Shown here: positions 17,225 to 29,534 of the stretch, in pieces | Layout: each line of letters starts with the position of its first letter | How positions within the stretch are numbered: the stretch's first letter is position 1 | Assembly: GCF_028716865.1 (NCBI RefSeq) | Contig: NZ_JAQUOY010000006.1 | Span: 1 to 41,316, forward strand | Direction: 5' to 3' | DNA from: Candidatus Methylomirabilis sp. | GTDB taxonomy: Bacteria > Methylomirabilota > Methylomirabilia > Methylomirabilales > Methylomirabilaceae | DNA: 41,316 nt | The notes under the pieces: model-generated | Databases searched by the model: none | What the model was told of the DNA's origin: nothing | Seen by the model: only the letters and a program-made list of their open reading frames with translations | Made by a program: the position numbers and the translations under genes

Positions 17225-18567
17225 TGATCGGCCAGCAGATCGTCGAAGAAGTCCTGCAACAGGCGAAGCAAAAAGGAGCTACAGAGGCCGACCTGGTTCT
17301 GGCTGAGAACGAGTTGGTCACCACCCAGGTCAGGTTAGGGGAGACTGAAACCCTTCGGAGTGCCAAAGAGGTCCGGCTCGGATTGCGGCTGTTTTTCGAC
17401 AAACGGTCGGCCACCAGTTCGACCTCGGACCTCTCTACGGAGTCGCTCGCACGATTGGTGGAGGATACTGCCGTCCTGGCCAAGGCGATTGCCCGCGATG
17501 ATTGCTCCGGGCTGCCGACGGCGGAAGAATGCGCCAGAAACGTCCCGGATCTTCACCTGTATGATCCGGATGGCGAGACCCTCACTGTCAAAGACCAGCT
17601 TGATCGGGCTAAGGCGGCCGAGGCTGCAGCCCTGTCCTCTGACAGCAGGATCACGAATTCTGAGGGGGCGGAGTTTGCGAGCAACCTGTATCGGATCATC
17701 TACGGCAGCAGTCAGGGCTTTCTGGGTGAGTATCGCGGCTCGACCTTCAGCCTGGCGGTGTCGCCCATCGCCTCGTCTGAGGACGGCATGCAGCGCGATC
17801 ACTGGTACTCACGCGCCCGACACCTGGGCGCCATGGAGTCGCCTGAAGCGGTCGGGAAACAGGCGGCCGAGCGTACCCTCAGGCGCCTGGGTGCGCGCAA
17901 GATCAAAACCCAGGAGGTCCCGGTAGTCTTCGACCCCGAGACCGCCACGAACCTCTTGCGTATCATCTGCGGCGCGCTCTGCGGTCCCGCCCTCTATCGC
18001 GGGGCGTCGTTCCTGGTCGGCAAGCTGGGTGAGCGGATCGCTGCCGAGACCGTCTCGGTCTATGATGACGGCACATTACCCGGCCATCTGGGCTCAAAGC
18101 CGTTCGATGGTGAGGGACTCCCGACTCGCCGGAATACCATCATGGAAGACGGCGTCCTGCGCAGCTACCTCCTCGACAGCTATTCCGCCCGCAAGCTCGG
18201 GATGAAGTCGACCGGCAATGCGAGTCGAGGCGCCGGCGATTCGCCGACTGCCTGGCCGACGAACTTTTACCTCCAGGCCGGGCCGCACGCCCCGGCTGAG
18301 ATCATTCGCTCGGTGGACGCCGGGCTCTACGTCACCGAACTGATCGGCTTCGGCGTGAACCTCGTGACCGGCGACTACTCACAGGGCGCGGTGGGATTCT
18401 GGATCGAGAAGGGTGAGTTGACCTATCCGGTGCAGGAGATCACCATCGCCGGCAACCTCAAGGAGATGCTCCTGGGGATCGAGATGGTGGGCAACGACCT
18501 CAGCTTCCGCCAGAGTGTCGTCGCCCCCACCCTCAAGATCCGCCGCATGACCGTCGCCGGGCACTAG
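17224..18567 (+). CDS. pmbA: TldE/PmbA metalloprotease partner subunit
   Basis: The 447-residue non-catalytic partner that forms the substrate chamber with TldD; it has no HExxxH motif, as usual. The N-terminal half matches PmbA (LRSAKEVRLGLRLFFDKRSATSSTSD, NSEGAEF) and the C-terminal half contains FDPETATNLLRIICGALCG and NVVTGDYSQGAVG-like features (read as NLVTGDYSQGAVGFWIEKGE). The start at 17224 overlaps the tldD stop as TAATG, with GGGAGGGGGTG upstream, so expression is coupled. The last 84 bp, including the stop, occur a second time at 19318-19401, beyond the vapBC cassette. Confidence 0.95.
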   Translation: MIGQQIVEEVLQQAKQKGATEADLVLAENELVTTQVRLGETETLRSAKEVRLGLRLFFDKRSATSSTSDLSTESLARLVEDTAVLAKAIARDDCSGLPTAEECARNVPDLHLYDPDGETLTVKDQLDRAKAAEAAALSSDSRITNSEGAEFASNLYRIIYGSSQGFLGEYRGSTFSLAVSPIASSEDGMQRDHWYSRARHLGAMESPEAVGKQAAERTLRRLGARKIKTQEVPVVFDPETATNLLRIICGALCGPALYRGASFLVGKLGERIAAETVSVYDDGTLPGHLGSKPFDGEGLPTRRNTIMEDGVLRSYLLDSYSARKLGMKSTGNASRGAGDSPTAWPTNFYLQAGPHAPAEIIRSVDAGLYVTELIGFGVNLVTGDYSQGAVGFWIEKGELTYPVQEITIAGNLKEMLLGIEMVGNDLSFRQSVVAPTLKIRRMTVAGH

Positions 18568-18587
18568 CCATACGCGTTACTTGGGGA

Positions 18588-18625
18588 GTCATTGCGAGGG
18601 GTACCGTCCCGAAGCAATCGCAAGA
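18588..18625. repeat. GTCATTGCGAG-type dispersed repeat
   Basis: A 38-bp imperfect palindrome beginning GTCATTGCGAG and ending GAAGCAATCGCAAG, with pairing blocks ATTGC/GCAAT and GGG/CCC. I recall closely similar strings as high-copy intergenic repeats in many bacterial genomes. It lies 20 bp after the pmbA stop, at the left edge of the vapBC insert. One copy is seen in this window. Confidence 0.55.
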
Positions 18626-18654
18626 ATGTGTCGACCTTTATCGCTCTTGGTTGC

Positions 18655-19059
18655 CTAGGGTTTCCAGATCGGAAGCGCAATATGGCGCGCCATCAGGTCG
18701 AAGTGCTTATCGCAATGAAGAAGGCGGCACGGGTAGCTCAAGACAACAGTAGCGATGAGAAGATCCGTCGTGGGAATCGATAAGCCTTTACGTCGCACCG
18801 CGTGGGCAATCCTGTAGGCCAATCTCCAGACTGACTCGGTAATCGGGAATTGTTGTAGCGCCTCTAAGTCTTCGCGGAGCTCCTGATACTCTCCTTCCGT
18901 CCGTGTGCCGCTGGCAAGCTCCAGGATGATCATTTCACACGTGACTGCCCGCCCCTCAGTGAGCAAACCGTAAACTTGTTGCCGGACAACGGGATTCCCG
19001 GTGGGCCGCAGGGCATGGATCCAGGCCGAGGTGTCGATCAGGACCCATCCATCAGCCAT
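18655..19059 (-). CDS. vapC: VapC toxin (PIN-domain ribonuclease)
   Basis: A 134-residue PIN-domain RNase, the toxin of a VapBC pair. The acidic metal-binding set is present: Asp9 in VLIDTSAWI, Glu47 in IILELASG, Asp99 in TTDLLIA and Asp117 in HCDKHF. The ATG at 19059 lies inside the end of vapB (8-bp overlap); a GTG at 19065 would add two residues. Transcribed with vapB against the direction of tldD-pmbA. The cassette is bracketed by the pmbA terminus and its partial duplicate, so it looks inserted. Confidence 0.9.
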   Translation of the reverse strand: MADGWVLIDTSAWIHALRPTGNPVVRQQVYGLLTEGRAVTCEMIILELASGTRTEGEYQELREDLEALQQFPITESVWRLAYRIAHAVRRKGLSIPTTDLLIATVVLSYPCRLLHCDKHFDLMARHIALPIWKP

Positions 19060-19255
19060 CGGCACGCAGCTTGGCGAGTTTTCTCGGAGTTAAGTTCAGT
19101 GGAAAGTGGCCAAGTTTTCCAAGGAGACGCTCGATCCGCTGCTGGCGGATAAGGGCCTCCAGGGAGCGGTGGACAACCTCCTTCTTTGTCTTGGCCTTGG
19201 TAAGAACCTGCGCCTGCTTGAGGAGCCTCTCGTCAATCTCTAGAGTTGTTCTCAT
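19052..19255 (-). CDS. vapB: VapB antitoxin (ribbon-helix-helix)
   Basis: A 67-residue antitoxin. The N-terminus MRTTLEIDERLLKQAQVL is a ribbon-helix-helix of the VapB/DUF2191 type, followed by TKKEVVHRSLEALIRQQ and a C-terminal toxin-binding tail. The ATG at 19255 has a perfect AGGAGGG 6 nt upstream; an ATG 21 nt earlier (19276) is too close to the operator and lacks a binding site. It should bind the inverted repeat upstream and repress its own operon. Confidence 0.9.
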   Translation of the reverse strand: MRTTLEIDERLLKQAQVLTKAKTKKEVVHRSLEALIRQQRIERLLGKLGHFPLNLTPRKLAKLRADG

Positions 19256-19272
19256 CGCGAACCCTCCTACAT

Positions 19273-19306
19273 GCATAAAACTAGACCGACTTTTATGCTA
19301 TGTCAA
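19273..19306 (-). promoter_or_regulatory. vapBC promoter with palindromic operator
   Basis: A TTGACA -35 box (complement 19301-19306) is followed after 17 bp by a weak TAGTTT. A perfect inverted repeat, GCATAAAA (19273-19280) and TTTTATGC (19291-19298) with a 10-bp spacer, covers the -10 region. This is the expected layout for VapB autorepression. Confidence 0.6.
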
Positions 19307-19317
19307 GTTTCTTCGGT

Positions 19318-19401
19318 ATGGTTGGTCAAGACCCCAGCTTCCGCCAGAGCGTCGTCGCCCCCACCCTCAAAATCCGCCGCATGACCGTCGCCGGGCACTA
19401 A
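19318..19401 (+). pseudogene. Duplicated 3' end of pmbA
   Basis: These 84 bp repeat the last 84 bp of pmbA (18484-18567) with 8 differences. The last 67 bp differ at only three places (serine and lysine third positions and TAG to TAA), all silent, and the frame, ending TVAGH and stop, is intact. There is no start or upstream coding sequence. It marks the right edge of the region that holds the GTCATTGCGAG repeat and vapBC, so it is best read as the original or donor pmbA terminus displaced by an insertion or recombination. Confidence 0.85.
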
Positions 19402-19466
19402 AGCCAACAGATGGGCTATAGCAGCGTCAACATGGAGGAGTCCAGAAAATCCGAGAGGGAAACGTA

Positions 19467-19973
19467 TCATGCCTGGTTTGAGCGGGACGGCTCGCCATCG
19501 GCGGTCCTGGGGATGACGCTGATCCCGCCGTTCTCCTCTAAGACTGCGACGTGCGCCTGCGCCGGTTCTACCAGGCCGTTGCGCCGCAGCGCCGCCAGCA
19601 ACTCGTCGAGCGTGATGCGTTCGCGTCGCAGATTCTCCTGGAGAATGCGGCCGTTGTGAATCAGGAGGGTGGGCTGGGCCTCGAGCAGGCGGCGAGCACG
19701 CTTGGAGCGATACGCCACTTCGGTCACGCCGTAATTGAGCGCAAGGATGGTCACCGCCCCGATGAGTCCGCCCCCGAGCGAGTTGTCGTTGCCGATTACA
19801 GCGTTCTGGACCACATTCGAGATGATGAGCAGGACGACAAGGTCAAAGGGGGTAAGCTGGCCTACCTGCCGCTTCCCTGTGAAACGAAACGCCAGCAGCA
19901 GGAAGAGATAGACGACACCCGACCGCAGTATCTTTTCAGCAATGGAAATCTCAGGAATGAAGAGCTTCCACAT
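19467..19973 (-). CDS. DUF421 (YetF/YkjA-like) membrane protein
   Basis: A 168-residue membrane protein of the DUF421 family, function unknown. Hydrophobic segments about residues 17-30, 45-60 and 65-82 include LTPFDLVVLLIISNVVQNAVIGNDNSLGGG, the family signature; a cytoplasmic alpha/beta domain follows (EAQPTLLIHNGRILQENLRRERITLDELLAALRRNG). The start at 19973 has AAGGAGG 5 nt upstream. It is shorter than the roughly 220-residue Bacillus members, lacking the second half of the YetF domain. It lies 86 bp downstream of dnaE on the same strand; nothing else in the gap is recognised. Confidence 0.85.
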   Translation of the reverse strand: MWKLFIPEISIAEKILRSGVVYLFLLLAFRFTGKRQVGQLTPFDLVVLLIISNVVQNAVIGNDNSLGGGLIGAVTILALNYGVTEVAYRSKRARRLLEAQPTLLIHNGRILQENLRRERITLDELLAALRRNGLVEPAQAHVAVLEENGGISVIPRTADGEPSRSNQA

Positions 19974-20059
19974 GGCGCCTCCTTCAGGTGTTGCCGTTGG
20001 GAGGGTAATGGATGCCTGGGGGAGAGCATATCCTCGCCAGGGGAGGGGCTATACCGAGG

Positions 20060-23500
<3,441 letters not shown>

Positions 23501-23517
23501 AATTCTCCTGCAACAAC

Positions 23518-23545
23518 AGGGTGTAGGACATAGGGTTTAGGGGGT
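23518..23545. repeat. Heptad repeat tract, G-rich family (4 units)
   Basis: Four consecutive 7-mers: AGGGTGT, AGGACAT, AGGGTTT and AGGGGGT. The DUF2442 gene stop (complement 23537-23539) lies inside it, so the last residues GTTP of that protein are repeat-encoded. It sits 18 bp upstream of dnaE. Confidence 0.65.
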
Positions 23546-23851
23546 AGTGCCTACCTTCTCCTTCACCGTGGCCCATCGTTTGGCTATGCGTTTCATCTCC
23601 TCTGCATACTTAGGCCAATCGTGCAATGTCTCCGGATCAAAGTCTGCTCCATTCGGCCATACTAACGTATGCGCTTCCGGGTCAATCTCAACCTGAGCAA
23701 ACAGCCTTTCATCACGCAGGGGCCCATACACCGCTCCTTCGAGCACCTGGCGGAAGTCAATCACCTGCTCCGACCTATCATCGAATGTAAGCCGTAGTGT
23801 ATATGGACCGATAATTGCGAAGTCAACAACCCGATAGATTGCATGCGCCAT
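23537..23851 (-). CDS. DUF2442 domain protein
   Basis: A 104-residue DUF2442 protein: YRVVDFAIIGPYTLRLTFDDRSEQVIDF, then EIDPEAHTLVWPNGADFDPETLHDW. DUF2442 proteins are small, often paired with toxin-antitoxin genes, and of unclear activity. It is the third gene after mazE and mazF, 25 nt beyond the mazF stop. The ATG at 23851 has GAGTGGA upstream; a TTG at 23887 would overlap mazF. Its C-terminus runs into a heptad tract. Confidence 0.85.
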   Translation of the reverse strand: MAHAIYRVVDFAIIGPYTLRLTFDDRSEQVIDFRQVLEGAVYGPLRDERLFAQVEIDPEAHTLVWPNGADFDPETLHDWPKYAEEMKRIAKRWATVKEKVGTTP

Positions 23852-23876
23852 TGTCCACTCGTTATCGTGAGCCACT

Positions 23877-24218
23877 TCAGACCGCAAGGAGTGACTGTGC
23901 CTTGCCGATTACTTCAAGAACAGTCGCCATAGGCGCCTTGCACGAGAACTCAGCATGTCGCGCGTGCCAGTCCATACTCTTGATCTGGTCAGCAAGCACG
24001 ACACCTGCCACTTTGAGGGCTTTAGGCAAAGACACCTCGAAGGGATAGTCCTTGCGCTGATTCGTAATCGGGCAAAGAAGAACCAAGCCAACTTTCTGGT
24101 TATAGGACTGGGGGGAGACGATCAAGGCCGGCCGCCGGCCGGCTTGCTCATGTCCTGCCTGTGGGTCAAAGTCGACCCAGACAATGTCTCCGCGGTCTGG
24201 GACATGCGGGGTTGCCAT
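23877..24218 (-). CDS. mazF: MazF/PemK-type endoribonuclease toxin
   Basis: A 113-residue type II toxin that cuts mRNA at short specific sites. Family signatures are GDIVWVDFDPQAGHEQAGRRPALIVSP (residues 9-35), GLVLLCPITNQ and VLADQIKSMDW. The ATG at 24218 overlaps the mazE stop as TGATG; a GTG just upstream is the only alternative. Antitoxin first, toxin second is the usual mazEF order. A DUF2442 gene follows in the same operon. Confidence 0.93.
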   Translation of the reverse strand: MATPHVPDRGDIVWVDFDPQAGHEQAGRRPALIVSPQSYNQKVGLVLLCPITNQRKDYPFEVSLPKALKVAGVVLADQIKSMDWHARHAEFSCKAPMATVLEVIGKAQSLLAV

Positions 24219-24460
24219 CACAGGGCTTCCTTGCCGACAGGCCGACCGGTCTTACACTCGGGGTGAATGTTACGCTTGGAGACCCTCTTGAGGAGATCCT
24301 CAAGCCTGTAGTGCGGCGGTCGGTGGGGCTCGAGGACGAGTTTATCGCCGACAACACGCAGTTCTACGGCACTGCCTTGTTCCAGACGGAATTCGTCCGC
24401 AAGAGCCTTGGGGAGTCTCAGGGCAAGACTATTGCCCCATTTCTGAACTCTTGCAGTCAT
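24218..24460 (-). CDS. mazE: MazE-type antitoxin (AbrB/SpoVT fold)
   Basis: An 80-residue antitoxin with the swapped-hairpin AbrB DNA-binding fold: VQKWGNSLALRLPKALADEFRLEQGSAVELRV at residues 5-36, then a basic C-terminal tail for MazF binding. The ATG at 24460 has AGGAGGG 8 nt upstream. It probably represses the operon through repeats near 24478-24496. Confidence 0.92.
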   Translation of the reverse strand: MTARVQKWGNSLALRLPKALADEFRLEQGSAVELRVVGDKLVLEPHRPPHYRLEDLLKRVSKRNIHPECKTGRPVGKEAL

Positions 24461-24477
24461 AAAGCGTCCCTCCTATA

Positions 24478-24496
24478 GTATCTACAATGACGATAC
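24478..24496 (-). promoter_or_regulatory. Possible mazEF operator
   Basis: A short inverted repeat GTATC-N9-GATAC located 18-36 bp upstream of mazE, where an autorepressor would bind. The arms are only 5 bp and no clear -35/-10 pair accompanies them. Confidence 0.3.
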
Positions 24497-24597
24497 CACA
24501 CGCATCCACGTCATACAAGAGATCTTGGTGGATCAGTTTCGCATCGATCTCGTGCTGAGTCCGGTACGCCTCGAGGTTCATTGCAGCTCAAACGAGG

Positions 24598-26130
24598 TCA
24601 CTCCCACTCGATGGTGCTCGGAGGCTTCGAGGAGATGTCGTAGACGACTCGATTGACCCCTTTGACCTCGCTCACGATCCGGCTGCTGATCGCCTGGAGC
24701 AGGTCGTGCGGCAGGCGCGCCCAGTCGGCCGTCATCCCGTCGAGGCTGGTGACGGCCCGGATGGCGACGACGTTCTCGTAGGTTCGCTCGTCGCCCATGA
24801 CCCCCACCGTTTTGATCGGCAACAGGACCGCAAACGCCTGCCACAACTCACGGTCCATCTTCGCTCGTGCGATCTCCGCCTCGACGACGGCATCGGTCTC
24901 TCTGAGCAGGTCCAGTCGCGCCTTCGTCACCTCGCCGATGATCCGGACGGCCAGGCCGGGCCCTGGGAACGGCTGGCGCCAGAGGATAGTGTCCGGCAGG
25001 CCGAGCTCTCGTCCAAGCTCTCGCACCTCATCCTTGAACAGCTCCCGCAGCGGCTCCAGCAACTCAAAATCGAACTGCTCCGGCAGGCCGCCGACGTTGT
25101 GGTGGGATTTGATCGTGACCGACGGCCCCTGAACCGACACGCTCTCGATGACATCCGGATACAACGTACCCTGAGCGAGGAAATCGAATCGTCCAAGCCG
25201 CCGCGACTCTTCCTCAAAGACGGCGATGAACTCCGCACCAATAATCTTCCGTTTCTCTTCCGGATCGATGATCCCTTTGAGCCGGGTCAGGAATCGGCCT
25301 CTCGCGTCAACCGAGACCAGGTGAACGCCCAAGTGTTCGCCCATGGCCTGCTCCACCTGGGCGGCCTCCCCTTTTCGGAGCAGACCGTTATCGACGAAGA
25401 CGCAGGTGAGCTTCGGACCGATCGCCCGATGCACCAACAGCGCGACAACCGAAGAGTCGACGCCCCCACTCAGAGCGCAGAGCACCCTCTGATCCCCCAC
25501 CTGACGCCGAATCTTATCGATGGCCATCTCAGCGAAGGAATGCATCTGCCAATCCTGGGCGCAGCCGCAGACCCTGAACAGGAGATTCCCAAGGATCGCC
25601 TTCCCGCTGTCAGTATGGGCGACTTCGGGATGGAACTGGACCGCAAAAAGCGGCTGGGTTCGATGGCGAATCGCGGCAAATGGCGCATTGGCCGTGTGGG
25701 CAAGGCGACGGAACGTGTCGGGGATCTCCTCAAGCTTGTCCCCGTGGCTCATCCAGACGGTAAGCCCACTCCCAAGACTGAAGAAAAGATCGGAGTCATC
25801 GTCGATCGTGAGGGATGCCCGGCCATATTCCCGGTTGGCTGCCCGGGTCGAGATGGCACCATAGAAGTGTCCAAGCACCCCCATCCCGTAGCAGATCCCG
25901 AGGACCGGCACGCCCTGCTCGATGATCTCGCGCCGACACAGGGGAGCATCCGGTTGGTAGACACTGGCCGGACTACCGGAGAGAATGATTCCCTTTGGAT
26001 CAAAAGTCTTGATGTCGTCTAGCGGCAGGTTGAACGGATGGATCTCGCAGTAGACACCCAGTTCACGGATGCGGCGGGCGATCAACTGCGTGTACTGTGA
26101 GCCGAAGTCAAGGATCAGGATTTTATGCAT
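24598..26130 (-). CDS. guaA: GMP synthase (glutamine-hydrolysing)
   Basis: Converts XMP to GMP with ATP and glutamine, the last step of guanine nucleotide synthesis. The 510-residue enzyme has the class I glutamine amidotransferase domain (nucleophile Cys80 in GICYGMG, His167 and Glu169 in FHPEV), the ATP-pyrophosphatase loop SGGVDSS at 221-227, and the C-terminal dimerisation domain ending KPPSTIEWE. No clear Shine-Dalgarno sequence precedes the ATG at 26130. It follows guaB on the same strand, with a 145-bp gap that contains two heptad tracts. Confidence 0.97.
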   Translation of the reverse strand: MHKILILDFGSQYTQLIARRIRELGVYCEIHPFNLPLDDIKTFDPKGIILSGSPASVYQPDAPLCRREIIEQGVPVLGICYGMGVLGHFYGAISTRAANREYGRASLTIDDDSDLFFSLGSGLTVWMSHGDKLEEIPDTFRRLAHTANAPFAAIRHRTQPLFAVQFHPEVAHTDSGKAILGNLLFRVCGCAQDWQMHSFAEMAIDKIRRQVGDQRVLCALSGGVDSSVVALLVHRAIGPKLTCVFVDNGLLRKGEAAQVEQAMGEHLGVHLVSVDARGRFLTRLKGIIDPEEKRKIIGAEFIAVFEEESRRLGRFDFLAQGTLYPDVIESVSVQGPSVTIKSHHNVGGLPEQFDFELLEPLRELFKDEVRELGRELGLPDTILWRQPFPGPGLAVRIIGEVTKARLDLLRETDAVVEAEIARAKMDRELWQAFAVLLPIKTVGVMGDERTYENVVAIRAVTSLDGMTADWARLPHDLLQAISSRIVSEVKGVNRVVYDISSKPPSTIEWE

Positions 26131-26147
26131 GAAGGGCAGCTATGAGC

Positions 26148-26168
26148 GATTAACCATCAGCGCTCAGC
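26148..26168. repeat. Heptad repeat tract, GCTGA family, inverted (3 units)
   Basis: 7-mers GATTAAC, CATCAGC and GCTCAGC, that is the family consensus read on the minus strand. A 19-nt string centred on CATCAGCGCTCAGC (26152-26170) is identical to 27759-27777 on the other side of guaB. Confidence 0.65.
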
Positions 26169-26246
26169 TAAGGCACTGCAAGAGGGGGCACGATCGAGCA
26201 TTCCGGAAGTCTATCTTCACACATTTGTATTGTTTGTCCGGTCAAC

Positions 26247-26274
26247 TGCTGATAGTTGACCGCTGAAAGCTGCT
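26247..26274. repeat. Heptad repeat tract, GCTGA family (4 units)
   Basis: 7-mers TGCTGAT, AGTTGAC, CGCTGAA and AGCTGCT. The tract ends 1 nt before the guaB stop codon (complement 26276-26278). Confidence 0.65.
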
Positions 26275-26275
26275 C

Positions 26276-27748
<1,473 letters not shown>

Positions 27749-27754
27749 TCAAGA

Positions 27755-27803
27755 AATCAACCATCAGCGCTCAGCTATTAGCTGAATGCTGACTGCTGAA
27801 ATA
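27755..27803. repeat. Heptad repeat tract, GCTGA family, bidirectional (7 units)
   Basis: Seven 7-mers in one phase: AATCAAC, CATCAGC, GCTCAGC, TATTAGC, TGAATGC, TGACTGC and TGAAATA. The first half is the inverted and the second the direct form, so the centre is a perfect palindrome TCAGCT-ATT-AGCTGA (27771-27785). It lies in the trpS-guaB gap and ends 5 nt before the trpS stop codon. Confidence 0.7.
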
Positions 27804-27807
27804 GGTT

Positions 27808-28794
27808 TCACAAGTGCATCGCGGTCTTGACCTCTGACAGGGTCTCGCCTGCAACCTTCTTGGCCTTTGCCCATCCGTCCTCCAGCACTTCCTGGACGAT
27901 CTCCGGGTGGGTCGCCAACTCTTGACGTCGGTCGTAAATAGGCCGAAGGACCGGAAGCATGTGCTGCAGGAGAACCCCCTTACAGTCCAAGCAGCCGATT
28001 CCCGCTGTCCGGCAGCCGGGATCGATGGTAGCATTCCGCTCCGCCTTGGGAGTGAAGATCTTGTGCAGGTCAAAGACCGGGCAGACATCAGGATTGCCGG
28101 GATCGCGCCGGCGCACCCGGGCCGGATCCGTCACCATCGGCCTGATCTTTGCGGTCACCTGCTCGGGCGAATCGGACAAATAGACGGCGTTACCGTAGCT
28201 CTTGCTCATCTTGCGGCCATCGGTGCCTGGGACCTTTGGAAACTCGGTCAGGAGCGCCTCGGGTATGGCGAGGACTTCCCCATACAGATAGTTGAATCGG
28301 CGCGCGATCTCCCTGGCCAACTCCAAATGCGGCACTTGATCGATACCGACCGGTACGTGATTGGCCTTATAGATCAGGATGTCCGAGGCCATCAGGACCG
28401 GGTACCCCAAAAACCCATAGGTGCTGAGGTCTTTGGTGGTCAGCTCCTGCTGCTGCTCCTTGTACGTCGGATTGCGCTCCAGCCAAGGCACCGGCGTGAT
28501 CATCGACAGCAACAGGTACAGCTCCGCATGTTCATGAAGCTTCGACTGCAGGAAGAGAGTCGCCTTTGAGGGGTCGATCCCGGCCGCCAACATATCCAGG
28601 ACCATCTCGCGGATATTCTCCTGGATACCCTTCGTCTCGGCGTACTCAGTCGTGAGCGCATGCCAGTCGGCTACGAAAAAGAAGCATTCGTACTCCTCCT
28701 GCAGACGGCGCCAGTTATCTAGGGCCCCAAACAGGTGGCCAAGGTGAAGGCGCCCTGTTGGCCTCATCCCACTTAAGACTCGACTCTTCGACAT
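27808..28794 (-). CDS. trpS: Tryptophanyl-tRNA synthetase with iron-sulfur cysteine motif
   Basis: Class I aminoacyl-tRNA synthetase charging tRNA-Trp, 328 residues. The HIGH signature is HLGH at residues 17-20 and the KMSKS loop is at 195-199. Four cysteines (238, 261, 268, 271) are spaced exactly C-x22-C-x6-C-x2-C, the arrangement described for the [4Fe-4S]-containing Thermotoga maritima enzyme, where the cluster sits near the anticodon-binding domain. Many TrpRS proteins lack it. AGGAGGAG lies upstream of the ATG, at a slightly long spacing. Confidence 0.96.
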   Translation of the reverse strand: MSKSRVLSGMRPTGRLHLGHLFGALDNWRRLQEEYECFFFVADWHALTTEYAETKGIQENIREMVLDMLAAGIDPSKATLFLQSKLHEHAELYLLLSMITPVPWLERNPTYKEQQQELTTKDLSTYGFLGYPVLMASDILIYKANHVPVGIDQVPHLELAREIARRFNYLYGEVLAIPEALLTEFPKVPGTDGRKMSKSYGNAVYLSDSPEQVTAKIRPMVTDPARVRRRDPGNPDVCPVFDLHKIFTPKAERNATIDPGCRTAGIGCLDCKGVLLQHMLPVLRPIYDRRQELATHPEIVQEVLEDGWAKAKKVAGETLSEVKTAMHL

Positions 28795-28821
28795 CGACTG
28801 TCGTACTCCTCCTGTACGTAC

Positions 28822-29463
28822 CTACGCGCCGAGCAACAGACCGGCAACAAGTGCAATGGGTGGCCAGATCAGCCGATCGACCGCCCCGCTGAAGATCAGA
28901 ACCATTAGAATGACAAAGCCGTACCGCTCGATCCTGCCATACGCGACGGCCTGGCGCGGTGGCAGGAGCCCGGCCATGACGCGGCCGCCATCGAGCGGCA
29001 GCAGGGGGATCAGGTTAAAGACGGCCAGCGCCACGTTGATCAGTACGCTCCAGTGCAACATATGATAGACCGGCGTGAACCACGCAAGCAACCAGGTCGA
29101 CTCTTCCGCCCCTGCCGTTCCGTCAAACATCCGAAGCGACCAGGCGCACACGGAGGCAAGGATAAGGTTCGCACACGGCCCGGCAGCCGCCACCAAAACC
29201 ATGTCACGCCTCGGATGTCGGAGGTTGTCGAAATTTACCGGAATCGGCTTGGCCCACCCCACCGGCGTGAAGATCAGAGCCAGGGTTCCGACCGGATCAA
29301 GGTGGGCGATAGGGTTAAAGGTGAGGCGGCCTGACAATCGCGCGGTCGGATCACCCCGCTTGTCGGCGACCCATCCGTGGGCATATTCGTGAAACGTCAA
29401 GGCTGCCAGGATGGCCGGCAGCCTCACGCTCAAACTTAGAATGAACTGCGTCAGATCAGGCAT
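28822..29463 (-). CDS. Site-2-protease-family (M50) membrane metalloprotease
   Basis: A 213-residue intramembrane zinc protease. The active-site motif HEYAH is at residues 25-29 in the first membrane helix (LPAILAALTFHEYAHGW), and the third zinc ligand is in NLIPLLPLDGGRV. Hydrophobic helices cover most of the chain; there is no PDZ domain, so it belongs to the short rhomboid-like-length M50 group rather than RseP. The ATG at 29463 gives the family N-terminus DLTQFILSL; a longer frame to 29550 would overlap the upstream gene. Its substrate is unknown. It is followed by trpS. Confidence 0.9.
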   Translation of the reverse strand: MPDLTQFILSLSVRLPAILAALTFHEYAHGWVADKRGDPTARLSGRLTFNPIAHLDPVGTLALIFTPVGWAKPIPVNFDNLRHPRRDMVLVAAAGPCANLILASVCAWSLRMFDGTAGAEESTWLLAWFTPVYHMLHWSVLINVALAVFNLIPLLPLDGGRVMAGLLPPRQAVAYGRIERYGFVILMVLIFSGAVDRLIWPPIALVAGLLLGA

Positions 29464-29534
29464 CGTTTCGCTACGCGCTTTCCGCCAAATACACACTTTA
29501 GCTACATTTACCGTAACAAAGGGAACCCCCCTTG

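Noticed and set aside
24429-24581. 50-codon ORF on the minus strand overlapping the mazE start
   Set aside because: It overlaps the probable mazEF promoter and the mazE start, and resembles no family. Kept out of the feature list for lack of support.
24706-26022. Plus-strand open frame of 438 codons
   Set aside because: Antisense shadow of guaA, whose active-site motifs are all present.
27755-27803. CRISPR-like array
   Set aside because: Units are 7 nt, contiguous and degenerate; there are no spacers.
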